NCBI GenBank assembly: GCA_964369235.1
Contig: CAYJEQ010000066.1
Location: forward strand, 1 to 14,824
Length of the DNA stretch: 14,824 bases
Reading direction: 5' to 3'
Origin: CAYJEQ01 sp964369235
GTDB taxonomy: Bacteria > Bacillota > Clostridia > Oscillospirales > Ruminococcaceae
The position numbers and the translations under genes were made by a program. This document shows, piece by piece, positions 7,100 through 14,172 of the stretch. The first letter of the stretch is position 1, and every line of letters starts with the position of its first letter. The notes under the pieces are model-generated. The model searched no databases and was not told where the DNA came from. It saw nothing but the letters and a program-made list of their open reading frames with translations.

Positions 7100-7132
7100 T
7101 TTAATGTAATTTTAATATTTATAAGGTAAGAT
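7100..7132 (+). promoter_or_regulatory. Response regulator promoter with predicted autoregulatory operator
   Basis: Two TTTAAT half-sites (7100-7105 and 7111-7116) lie 11 bp apart, the tandem arrangement bound by OmpR/PhoB-type dimers. They are followed by exactly 10 bp and a TAAGAT -10 box (7127-7132). No -35 consensus is present, as usual for activated promoters of this type. Nearly the same block occurs at 9214-9246 before the PepSY gene. Confidence 0.65.
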
Positions 7133-7174
7133 TAGAGTGTAAAGTGCTATTATATATTTTATAGGAGGATTATT

Positions 7175-7846
7175 ATGCGTTTATTACTTTTAGAAGATGA
7201 GCCAGACATGAATAAAATCATCACCAAAAAATTAATCAGTGAAGGCTATAGTGTGGATAGCTGTTTTGACGGCAGAGAAGCTCTCTTATATATCGAAAGC
7301 ACCAATTATGATGGATTAATTCTAGATGTAATGGTGCCTTCCTTAGATGGTTTCTCCCTAGTAAAAACCATTAGAGAAAAATCCATAACCACACCTGTGC
7401 TGTTTCTTACAGCTAAGGATTCTATAGAAGATAGGGTCAATGGTTTAGATATAGGTGGCAATGATTATCTAGTTAAGCCTTTTTCCTTTAAGGAGCTAAT
7501 GGCTAGAATTAGAGTAATGACTAGAAATCAGCTAGGCAGAACTACCAATCTTCTCTCTATAGATAATTTGGTAATGGACTGTACCAGTCGCAGTGTTAAA
7601 AGAGGGGACAGGGAGATTATTCTATCCACTAAGGAATTTGCCCTACTGGAATATATGCTAAATCACATAGGCATGGTGCTAACTAGGGAACAGATAATAA
7701 ACTCCATCTGGAACTACGATTACGAAGGTGGCTCTAATGGGGTAGATGTGTATATTAGATACCTGAGAAAGAAGATTGATGACAACCACCCTGTAAAGCT
7801 AATCCACACCGTTCGTGGCAGTGGATATGTTATAAAGCTACCATAG
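7175..7846 (+). CDS. OmpR/PhoB-family response regulator
   Basis: The 223-residue protein has an N-terminal receiver domain (1-120) with the acidic pocket E8/D9, phosphoacceptor D51, T79 and K101 (LVKPF). A C-terminal winged-helix DNA-binding domain (about 125-223) ends in HTVRGSGYVIKLP, typical of the OmpR family. TAGGAGGA (7162-7169) is the ribosome binding site. The histidine kinase gene begins 16 bases after its stop codon, so the two are co-transcribed. Phosphorylated regulator probably binds tandem TTTAAT sites at its own promoter and at the PepSY gene promoter downstream. Confidence 0.96.
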   Translation: MRLLLLEDEPDMNKIITKKLISEGYSVDSCFDGREALLYIESTNYDGLILDVMVPSLDGFSLVKTIREKSITTPVLFLTAKDSIEDRVNGLDIGGNDYLVKPFSFKELMARIRVMTRNQLGRTTNLLSIDNLVMDCTSRSVKRGDREIILSTKEFALLEYMLNHIGMVLTREQIINSIWNYDYEGGSNGVDVYIRYLRKKIDDNHPVKLIHTVRGSGYVIKLP

Positions 7847-7862
7847 AAGGAGGTATTTCCCA

Positions 7863-9206
7863 GTGAAAAAAATCTCAGCTAAAGTAAAGCTAACACTATT
7901 AAATGGTATATTTATCTCGGTAATGGCTGTGGTGGTACTAGTAATTATACTATCTCTTGGGGATAATATTATATCAACCAATACAGAAAACACCCTAAAA
8001 GAAATTGTCCATAATAATGCCGATGAGCTTGACTACGACTACGATGAATTTGACCTAGATGATGTAAACTTTTTTCAGGATAATGTTTTTATTGTGCTGT
8101 ATACAAGGGAGGAGGAGTTTATTGCAGGTAATGCCCCTGTGGATTTCTCCCTACTGCCTGAGTTTGTAGATGGGCAGATTATCTCCCACAGTCAACAGGA
8201 CAACCTATACTATATATATGATATACTTTCCCCTGTAGAGGATTATGATCAGTTAATCTGGGTAAGGGGTATTATTCCGGTGGATAATGACAGTGGGGCT
8301 CTTGCCACATTGTTTAGAGCTATAATATTTGCACTGCCCGTATTTGTTATACTATCAATTATCGGCTCCTATATTACTGCCACCCATATATTTAAGCCAC
8401 TGGAGATTATCTCTAACAAAGCTAAAGAAATCAGCAGTAACGAGGATCTTTCCCTAAGGATTAACCTAGATAAAGGCAGTAGCGAAATGCTACAGATGGC
8501 TAATACCTTTGATGAGATGTTTACCAGACTAGAGGAGGCATTCCTAGCAGAGAAGAGATTCTCCAGCGATGTTTCCCATGAGCTTAGAACTCCTACAGCA
8601 GTTATTCTTGCCCAGTGTGAATTTGCTACGGATATTACTGCCACCCTAGAGGACAAAGAGGAGGCACTGGAGGTTATAGGGCGACAGGCTGGGAAAATCT
8701 CAGGGCTTATCTCCAATCTTCTAGAGTTAACTAGACTGGATAGAGGTATCCACAAGGCTAATCTACAGTTAATTGATCTAAGTAAACTAGTGGAAGATGT
8801 AGTTTATGACCACAGCCTTGATCCTAGTCACAGCAGTAAACTTACCAGTAATATCACCCCTAACATCTCTATAAAAGCTGACAAAGGACTACTAACTATA
8901 CTTATCAGTAACCTTATTACCAATGGCATTACCTATGGAGATGGGCTGGTGGATATATCCCTTACTAAGGAAGATAATATAATTCGCCTGTCGGTAGCTG
9001 ATGATGGCATAGGTATCCCTCCAGAACACAGGGATAAAATTTGGCAGAGATTTTATCAGGTGGACAGAGCTAGAACAGCTAGTAAATCCGGTAGTATGGG
9101 ACTGGGACTTGCTCTTGTGTCACAGATAGCAAAACTTCATGGTGGACAGGTAGAACTGGATAGCACAGTTAATAAGGGAAGTATTTTTACAGTAATTTTT
9201 AAATAG
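7863..9206 (+). CDS. Membrane sensor histidine kinase
   Basis: The 447-residue protein begins at GTG 7863, eight bases after AAGGAGGT (7847-7854). Transmembrane helices at about 10-32 and 150-173 bracket an extracellular sensor loop of about 115 residues. That loop starts with a very acidic run (DELDYDYDEFDLDD, 54-67). A HAMP segment (about 176-228), a HisKA domain with phosphoacceptor H239 (SHELRTP) and an HATPase domain follow. The HATPase has an N box (N350, N354), G1 (DDGIGI, 380-385), an F-box-like WQRFYQVD and a G2 box (GSMGLGL, 410-416). All catalytic motifs are intact. The acidic loop suggests a cation or cationic-peptide signal, an inference supported by the acidic PepSY protein encoded next. 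Confidence 0.95.
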   Translation: MKKISAKVKLTLLNGIFISVMAVVVLVIILSLGDNIISTNTENTLKEIVHNNADELDYDYDEFDLDDVNFFQDNVFIVLYTREEEFIAGNAPVDFSLLPEFVDGQIISHSQQDNLYYIYDILSPVEDYDQLIWVRGIIPVDNDSGALATLFRAIIFALPVFVILSIIGSYITATHIFKPLEIISNKAKEISSNEDLSLRINLDKGSSEMLQMANTFDEMFTRLEEAFLAEKRFSSDVSHELRTPTAVILAQCEFATDITATLEDKEEALEVIGRQAGKISGLISNLLELTRLDRGIHKANLQLIDLSKLVEDVVYDHSLDPSHSSKLTSNITPNISIKADKGLLTILISNLITNGITYGDGLVDISLTKEDNIIRLSVADDGIGIPPEHRDKIWQRFYQVDRARTASKSGSMGLGLALVSQIAKLHGGQVELDSTVNKGSIFTVIFK

Positions 9207-9213
9207 TGGTTTT

Positions 9214-9246
9214 TTTAATGTTATTTTAATCTTTCACATTTATAAT
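9214..9246 (+). promoter_or_regulatory. PepSY gene promoter with the same operator as the response regulator
   Basis: TTTAAT half-sites at 9214-9219 and 9225-9230 (11-bp period) end exactly 10 bp before a perfect TATAAT (9241-9246). The 21 bp from 9214 matches the 21 bp from 7100 at 19 positions. Transcription would start near 9253, giving a leader of about 210 nt. Confidence 0.7.
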
Positions 9247-9267
9247 AAGGTTATAGTAAAGAAATAA

Positions 9268-9453
9268 GTTTTCAAACCCATTAAAAAAGATAGTTATAAG
9301 TTTGAAGAGATAGTAGGCAAGACCTACCTAGTGAAAGGAATAACTTTGAAACAAAGTTTCAAAGGCGTGTTTTGCTTTTCGGTTAATATGATTACCGAAA
9401 TTTACCACCATAAAACTTAAGTGGTAAAATCACACAAAACATCAAGAAAGGAA
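9268..9453 (+). ncRNA. Structured 5' leader of the PepSY gene, candidate cis-regulatory RNA
   Basis: By eye the leader folds into several elements. TTTTCAAAC pairs with GTTTGAAGA with one wobble. GTAGG (9313-9317) pairs with CCTAC (9323-9327). CTTTGAAAC (9344-9352) pairs with GTTTCAAAG (9356-9364). A three-way junction follows: the outer stem is 9368-9374 with 9435-9441, and inner stems are 9377-9383 with 9394-9400 and 9401-9408 with 9421-9428. The junction ends six bases before the AAAGGA ribosome binding site (9447-9452). No known riboswitch class was recognised, and there is no T-tract terminator inside it. Confidence 0.4.
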
Positions 9454-9461
9454 TAATTATT

Positions 9462-10562
9462 ATGAAAAAATCAGTTAAATCAACAGCATTATTATTAACA
9501 GCATTAGTGGCAGTATCTGCTAACTACAGCTCAGTGGCATATGGTATGGGGTCAAACTACTATAACCCTATTAGCAGAGTTTTCTCCTACCTATCCACCA
9601 GTGCGCTACCATCAACAAGCTATAGCAATATAGGTATAGAATCTGCAAAATCCATTGCTTTAAAGCACGCTGGATTAACCAGTAGTCAGGTGGTATTTAC
9701 CAGCCAGCATCTTGAGTACGATGATGGCAGAGCTGAGTATGATATTGAGTTTCACAGTGGTACTATGGAATATGAATACTCCATTAACCCAACTACAGGG
9801 GTTATAATTTCCTATGACCAAGAAGTTGACCATGTAAAAAACAACAACACAAAGCCTACTACAACAACTACAACTGCAAGCTATATTACCCAGGCAAAAG
9901 CTAAATCCATTGCCCTAGCAAGTGCAGGTCTTAGGGAAGATCAGGTAACCTTTATCACTACTAAGCTTGGTTATGATGATGGTGTGGCTGAGTATGATGT
10001 AGAGTTTTACAATGGTAATACTGAGTATGACTATGAAATTAACGCTATTACAGGAGCGATAATCTCCTATGATTATGATGTAGAAAATTCCTATAGCAAC
10101 AGCACTCCTAGCCAGAACAGCTATATTAGTCAGGACAGAGCTAAGTCCATTGCCCTAGCAAATACAGGTCTGAGGGAAAGCCAAGTGACCTTTACTAAAG
10201 CACAGCTAGGCTATGATGATGGAGTAGCTGAGTACGATGTAGAGTTTTATAGCAGTAGCACCAAGTACGAATATGAAATTAACGCTACTACAGGATCTAT
10301 CCTGTCCTACGATTACGAAGGTAGCAAGAATAACACTAACTCAAGTAGCAGTAGCCTAATCTCCTCTGAGGAAGCTATCTCCATTGCTCTAAACCACAGT
10401 GGTATCTCCCAGTCCCAAGCCACTAAGCTAAAGACTGAGCTAGACAGTGATGATGGTATCACCGAATACGAAGTTGAGTGGGAAGTTGGCAGAACTGAGT
10501 ACGAATACACCATCTCTGCTCATGATGGCAGCATCCTAGATTACGATATTGATAATGATTAG
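9462..10562 (+). CDS. Secreted protein with four PepSY domains
   Basis: The 366-residue protein has a Sec signal peptide (MKKSVKSTALLLTALVAVSA, cleavage probably near residue 28). Four tandem PepSY domains follow at about 58-120, 141-204, 221-285 and 299-362, joined by Thr/Asn/Ser-rich linkers. Each repeat has an I-ALxxxGL helix, a conserved LxYDDGxxEYDVEF strand pair and a TGxIxSYD ending; the middle two are most alike. The repeats are rich in Asp, Glu and Tyr, so the mature protein is acidic. PepSY domains are known as protease inhibitors or modulators in the wall or periplasm. There is no membrane anchor or peptidase domain, so it is probably free or wall-associated. Its promoter carries the operator of the adjacent two-component system, so it is probably a main output of that system. 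Confidence 0.9.
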   Translation: MKKSVKSTALLLTALVAVSANYSSVAYGMGSNYYNPISRVFSYLSTSALPSTSYSNIGIESAKSIALKHAGLTSSQVVFTSQHLEYDDGRAEYDIEFHSGTMEYEYSINPTTGVIISYDQEVDHVKNNNTKPTTTTTTASYITQAKAKSIALASAGLREDQVTFITTKLGYDDGVAEYDVEFYNGNTEYDYEINAITGAIISYDYDVENSYSNSTPSQNSYISQDRAKSIALANTGLRESQVTFTKAQLGYDDGVAEYDVEFYSSSTKYEYEINATTGSILSYDYEGSKNNTNSSSSSLISSEEAISIALNHSGISQSQATKLKTELDSDDGITEYEVEWEVGRTEYEYTISAHDGSILDYDIDND

Positions 10563-10688
10563 TATTTCAGTATAATCTATAGACACAAGATATATCAGTT
10601 ATTAAGGTGGTAGCCCAACATTTGCTTGTGCTATATAATTTCACCCTAACATTTGGAAATAACCCATTTTTTATATAACCCTTATATA

Positions 10689-10721
10689 AAAACACCCCAG
10701 TATTTGCCACTGGGGTGTTTT
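10689..10721 (+). terminator. Terminator of the PepSY gene
   Basis: AAAACACCCCAGT (10689-10701) pairs perfectly with ACTGGGGTGTTTT (10709-10721). It lies 126 bp after the stop codon. Its loop and 3' arm also contain the -35 of the next gene's promoter. Confidence 0.85.
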
Positions 10722-10732
10722 GCTGTTATAAT
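10704..10732 (+). promoter_or_regulatory. Promoter of the small membrane protein gene, nested in the terminator
   Basis: TTGCCA (10704-10709) and a perfect TATAAT (10727-10732) are 17 bp apart. The -35 falls in the terminator loop, so the small membrane protein can be expressed independently of the PepSY transcript. Confidence 0.65.
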
Positions 10733-10765
10733 TATCTTGTATTTATGAAAGGAACCTATATTTAT

Positions 10766-11116
10766 ATGATAAATTTTTTCTCTGGTAGGAAGATACCACT
10801 TGCCCTATTTATTCTATACACTGTTATTACAACGGTGGTTTTTACTGCCCTAGGCTTTTTAGGAGAAAGCCTTTATAATTCCTATAAACTAAGCCTTGAT
10901 CCATATCTACTATCAGGACTGCCACTTTTTTCCCTAATGGTTTTCCCTGTGGTATTGTGGCTTGCTACATTGCTACAGTTTTTTCGTTATAGGAAGATTT
11001 TCTCCCATAGCTGGGTTTTTAAAGTGCTGTGGGTGGCAGTGGGCTTTCCCATTACCTACTATATTTACTATATTGCAATTTGGTACTCTATAGTATTTAT
11101 CAGTGTAAAAATATAA
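10766..11116 (+). CDS. Small integral membrane protein of unknown function
   Basis: From ATG 10766 the protein has 116 residues and is very hydrophobic. It shows about three to four membrane segments: around residues 11-34, 48-75 and 88-114. A basic RYRK loop follows the second segment, suggesting its orientation. I chose this start because GAAAGGAA (10747-10754) lies upstream, although at a long spacing. An in-frame ATG at 10745 has no ribosome binding site, and one at 10715 lies inside the terminator, upstream of the promoter's -10. No family was recognised. It sits between the PepSY gene and an inserted MITE-like element, with its own promoter. Confidence 0.7.
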   Translation: MINFFSGRKIPLALFILYTVITTVVFTALGFLGESLYNSYKLSLDPYLLSGLPLFSLMVFPVVLWLATLLQFFRYRKIFSHSWVFKVLWVAVGFPITYYIYYIAIWYSIVFISVKI

Positions 11117-11125
11117 TATTATATA

Positions 11126-11373
11126 AAGCCTGCTGAACAACCCAAAAACATACTTATAGGTTTATTTGATATGTTTTTGGGTGTTTAGAAGTGCAAAGTT
11201 TTTAATCTATTATTATAAAAACTTTGCACTCTGAAATTGGAGCTATGCTCCAGTTTCAGTCAGGCTGAAAATCTCCCATGTTAACCTCAAAACACCCTTG
11301 TTTTGAGGTTAAATCGCCACAATATTGTGGCGACCTATAACTGCGTGCTAAGCACGCAGTTATTCAGTAAGCA
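11126..11373 (+). mobile_element. MITE-like multi-hairpin element, copy B (complete)
   Basis: The 248-bp element has imperfect terminal inverted repeats (AGCCTGCTGAACAAC against TGCTTACTGAATAAC, 11 of 15 matching). TTATATA flanks it at 11119-11125 and 11374-11380, extending to 8 bp if the last A is counted as target. Six hairpins follow in order: 11141-11181, 11191-11229, 11231-11259, 11281-11312, 11314-11333 (a perfect 20-bp palindrome) and 11338-11362. It has no open reading frame. It begins 10 bp after the stop codon of the small membrane protein gene and is about 91% identical to copy C by hand alignment. Confidence 0.9.
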
Positions 11374-11385
11374 TTATATAGTAAA

Positions 11386-11432
11386 TGTGGGGGTGCTTTC
11401 CCTTGCCATCGGCAAGGAAAAGCACCCCCACA
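11386..11432 (-). terminator. Triloop hairpin 1, downstream of the HD-GYP gene
   Basis: Arms 11386-11407 and 11411-11432 form a 22-bp stem around a 3-base loop. The only imperfection is a C opposite A on the plus strand, which becomes a G-U wobble in minus-strand RNA. That favours function in the transcript of the HD-GYP gene, which stops 17 bases away. No T-tract follows, so it is either an unusual terminator or mRNA 3' end structure, or a palindromic repeat. It is homologous to the hairpin at 13285-13329. Confidence 0.6.
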
Positions 11433-11448
11433 ACTGAATTATACTCTA

Positions 11449-13020
11449 CTAAGATTTTAGCTGATTTATCCTCTCCTGTAGCTGAGCTATGCTCTGGCTA
11501 AGGTTTATCTCATCAGTTTCTTCTTTTTTAGCTAGTAGAATTGTATTTAGCTTGTCTATTAATCGGTCAAAATCCTTCTCTCTACTACGCTTTAGCTCTA
11601 TCTCTTTAGTACGATCTATGGTAATTCCTATTATACATTCTAAATTATTATCCCCATCATAGATAGGTACACCGTATACATCAAAAATCATACTGCGACT
11701 ATTAATAACACATTCCTGTCTAAGATGTTCTGTTTTTCCACTGTGAACACAGGCAGATATTGCCGAGGTTGTAATAGATATATTATCAAGACCTAAAAAC
11801 TCCTGCCAATTCATACCAATAGTATCATTATCTGCTATATCAAAATAATCCATTAGATAGTCACTGATAAACTGGATATTTTGATTTTTATCCAGTAGTA
11901 GGTAGCCACAAGGAGTGGATTTAAAAATCTCCATAAGTAGATTATTCATATCCAGTTGAGATAGGTTTTTCATCTCATCTTCCTTAGGTGGACTGTTGTC
12001 TATCTGGGTAATTACCCTTTCAAAGTGATTTTTCCTTGGTTTTTTCTTCTCATATACTCCATCTACCATGTTCTCAAAATCCATCTCCACAAAAACCTTA
12101 GCAATATCAGCATCTAACTGTTTGCCAGCTACTCTGGTAATCTCCTGAACTGCATAGTCATGGCTTAGGCTTTTACGATAGGATCTAGTGGTGGTCATGG
12201 CGTCATAGGTATCAGCAATAGCTACAATCTTTGCCCCTATGGATATCTCATCCCCTGTTAAACCATCTGGGTAACCATTGCCGTCCACCCTCTCATGGTG
12301 ATGTCTTGCAATATGTCCCATCTTCTTAAAACTACTTAGCCCCTCTAGTATATCAAAAGATGCCACAGGATGATTTTTCATCTGGAAAAATTCTTCATCA
12401 GTAAGCTTGCCATTCTTATTAATTATAGAATCAGCTATAGTCACCTTACCCATATCGTGTAAGCTGGCAGCTACCGAAATCTCAAAGGCTTCCTCCTGAG
12501 ACATGCCCAGTGCAAAGGCAAGGTTTAGGGACAGCTTTCTCACATTGTCAGAATGGTTAGCTGTGTATCTATCCTTAGACTCTAGTAATACTGATAACAT
12601 AGACAGAATTTCATCATAATCCTTGTTGCGCTGTTCCCTAGCCATCATTTCCTTGCTACGGTCAATCATTATCTCCAGTACAAACTCCACCTGATTATTC
12701 TCATCATACTGTAGTGGTATTGCATAGTCATCAATAAATCTTACTGTGCCTTCCTGCAATATGTCTTTACGGGTCACAAAGGCAGCCTTGCCAGAGGATA
12801 AAGTCTGTGCCACTGCACAGTTGGCACATCTTACCCCACCATTGGATAGGTTATAGCATTTATTACCTATTGTGGTGTTCATATCTAGTTTTCTCAGCTT
12901 TACAAAGCTCTTGTTAATATAATGTATACGATATTCCCTATCCAGTACCACATAGGCAATGGGGGTATTATCAATAAACATCTTAATAAGTTCAATTTTG
13001 TTGTTTAGAATATCAATCAT
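11449..13020 (-). CDS. PAS / HD-GYP / PAS protein, probable cyclic-di-GMP phosphodiesterase
   Basis: The 523-residue cytoplasmic protein starts with a PAS domain (about 10-125) bearing a cysteine cluster C55-x9-C65-x2-C68. A short coiled linker leads to an HD-GYP domain (about 140-320) with H156, HD 188-189, K192, H217, H241-H242-E243, the GNGYPDGL signature (247-254) and D270. This complete metal-binding set is expected of an active c-di-GMP phosphodiesterase. A second PAS domain (about 355-475) and a C-terminal helix follow. Neither a transmembrane segment nor a GGDEF domain is present. GGAGAA (13031-13026) precedes the ATG. The cysteine cluster could hold a metal or sense redox state, which is inference. 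The gene has its own promoter and is single. Confidence 0.92.
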   Translation of the reverse strand: MIDILNNKIELIKMFIDNTPIAYVVLDREYRIHYINKSFVKLRKLDMNTTIGNKCYNLSNGGVRCANCAVAQTLSSGKAAFVTRKDILQEGTVRFIDDYAIPLQYDENNQVEFVLEIMIDRSKEMMAREQRNKDYDEILSMLSVLLESKDRYTANHSDNVRKLSLNLAFALGMSQEEAFEISVAASLHDMGKVTIADSIINKNGKLTDEEFFQMKNHPVASFDILEGLSSFKKMGHIARHHHERVDGNGYPDGLTGDEISIGAKIVAIADTYDAMTTTRSYRKSLSHDYAVQEITRVAGKQLDADIAKVFVEMDFENMVDGVYEKKKPRKNHFERVITQIDNSPPKEDEMKNLSQLDMNNLLMEIFKSTPCGYLLLDKNQNIQFISDYLMDYFDIADNDTIGMNWQEFLGLDNISITTSAISACVHSGKTEHLRQECVINSRSMIFDVYGVPIYDGDNNLECIIGITIDRTKEIELKRSREKDFDRLIDKLNTILLAKKEETDEINLSQSIAQLQERINQLKS

Positions 13021-13087
13021 ATTAGTTCTCCACTTGCTAGTTTAAAGGGTCAAATCTCCTATAAAATATATATTTTCTTATAACCTA

Positions 13088-13116
13088 ATTATACCTTATA
13101 GGTCTATGTTTTACAA
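13088..13116 (-). promoter_or_regulatory. Promoter of the HD-GYP gene
   Basis: On the minus strand TTGTAA (13116-13111) and a perfect TATAAT (13093-13088) are 17 bp apart, about 70 bp before the start codon. The rest of the 13021-13374 gap holds only the triloop hairpin at 13285-13329. A plus-strand frame at 13117-13314 has no ribosome binding site and is not credible. Confidence 0.7.
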
Positions 13117-13284
13117 GTGGTTTTTCGTCATTTTACATATGTTATTCATTGTATGTTTATCCATTATTTTGCTTTATATTGCATATGTTGGTTTTTTATT
13201 AGAATATGTTCACCCTGTAGCTTTAAAAATAAAATTACAGGCTATTCCCTTATTAGGTTATTATCAAATATTGAGGTAGAATTA

Positions 13285-13329
13285 TATAGGGTGACTTCCC
13301 TAGCCGTCGGCTAGGGAAGTCACCCTATA
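13285..13329 (-). terminator. Triloop hairpin 2, downstream of the DUF1461 gene
   Basis: Arms 13285-13305 and 13309-13329 are perfectly complementary (21 bp) around the loop gtc. It lies 45 bases past the stop codon of the DUF1461 gene. Loop-proximal CCCTWGCC/GGCWAGGG and distal GGGTG/CACCC are shared with the hairpin at 11386-11432, while other pairs differ compensatorily. There is no T-tract, so it may be a palindromic repeat used as a 3' end. Confidence 0.6.
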
Positions 13330-13374
13330 AATTGATATATAAACCCTTATTGTAAGAGAATAGCCCTGTGTATT

Positions 13375-14019
13375 TTATATCTGGGATAATGCCTTATAGG
13401 TTAGCTTATTATATCTTCTATAACAAACTAGGCTACCTATTAGTATTAAGGCTATTATCATAATGGCACAGTGCATAAAGAATAGATCGGGAAGTATATT
13501 GATAATAGGATCATATCTAGGATCAAAAACCCAGTAATCATTGGAGAAAAACACCTGATGGAAGGTGGTAAAAGTCCACTGCCAGTTTACTGCAATTAAC
13601 CCTCCTACTAAAACAGGTAGGATTAATAGGGCAATAGCTGTTTGTTTAAGGTAACCGTAGCGTCTTTTATATCTTTGTTCCTTTATGGTGAACAGTGCAA
13701 AAGGCAGTGAAATCACAAATCCATAGATGAAAAAATCCACGATTTTCTTAACATCTTCAAAGTGAATTCGCCCCTGTTCTGACATGGCTAGGCTGGTAAG
13801 CTCTAAGGGCTGATTAAGTAAAGGTATGTAATAAACTATCACATCGTGGTAGTTAGCTATTATCTCACTGGCTGACATAGCTGTTTTTTCTGGCAGTCCC
13901 AGCAGATACACATCAATATAGTATAATGGGGTAAAGAAAACTGTTAGAGTAACTGCCCCTGTTATAATAAATATAGTCATTATAATAGTGGGAATGGGTG
14001 ATGATTTTTTTCGTTTCAT
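13375..14019 (-). CDS. DUF1461 / TIGR01906-like integral membrane protein
   Basis: The 214-residue protein has four predicted transmembrane helices (about 11-30, 94-112, 126-145, 180-200). A large extracytoplasmic region lies between the first two. The segment FHQVFFSNDYWVFDP (153-167), followed by a PDLFF motif, matches the pattern of the DUF1461 (TIGR01906) family, whose biochemical role is unknown. The basic N-terminus (MKRKK) suggests it faces the cytoplasm. AGAAAGGT (14038-14031) precedes the ATG with an 11-base gap. It is followed at its 3' end by triloop hairpin 2. It lies downstream of acpP on the same strand but has its own promoter, so it is probably not part of the fatty acid operon. 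Confidence 0.8.
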   Translation of the reverse strand: MKRKKSSPIPTIIMTIFIITGAVTLTVFFTPLYYIDVYLLGLPEKTAMSASEIIANYHDVIVYYIPLLNQPLELTSLAMSEQGRIHFEDVKKIVDFFIYGFVISLPFALFTIKEQRYKRRYGYLKQTAIALLILPVLVGGLIAVNWQWTFTTFHQVFFSNDYWVFDPRYDPIINILPDLFFMHCAIMIIALILIGSLVCYRRYNKLTYKALSQI

Positions 14020-14059
14020 TGTAAATCCATACCTTTCTGACTAGAAACTAGCCTAATAA

Positions 14060-14088
14060 AGTATAGCAGAAATAAAATAACTAGGCAA
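14060..14088 (-). promoter_or_regulatory. Promoter of the DUF1461 gene
   Basis: On the minus strand TTGCCT (14088-14083) and TATACT (14065-14060) are separated by 17 bp, about 40 bp before the start codon. Confidence 0.6.
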
Positions 14089-14121
14089 TATCTTAAGGCT
14101 ATATATCAAATATTTACAAAG

Positions 14122-14159
14122 AAAACCCACCACCAAGTGTACACTCAGCAGTGGGCTTT
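14122..14159 (-). terminator. Terminator of acpP
   Basis: On the minus strand AAGCCCACTGCTGAGTGT pairs with ACACTTGGTGGTGGGTTT, with small internal mismatches, and is followed by ttttcttt. It lies 14 bp after the acpP stop codon. Confidence 0.75.
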
Positions 14160-14172
14160 ACTCAAGTTTAGA

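Noticed and set aside
6886..11373. Composite transposon made of MITE copies A and B (inverted) carrying the two-component system
   Set aside because: Each copy has its own distinct target duplication, which indicates independent insertions rather than one unit. There is also no transposase, and the enclosed genes look chromosomal.
11126..11373. CRISPR array or tandem repeat interpretation of the multi-hairpin region
   Set aside because: The hairpins differ in sequence from one another, and there is no repeat-spacer periodicity. The unit repeats only as a whole at distant sites.
13117..13314. Plus-strand open frame of 65 codons
   Set aside because: It has no ribosome binding site, a Cys/Phe/Ile-rich composition typical of random AT-rich DNA, it starts at the HD-GYP promoter and runs through the triloop hairpin.
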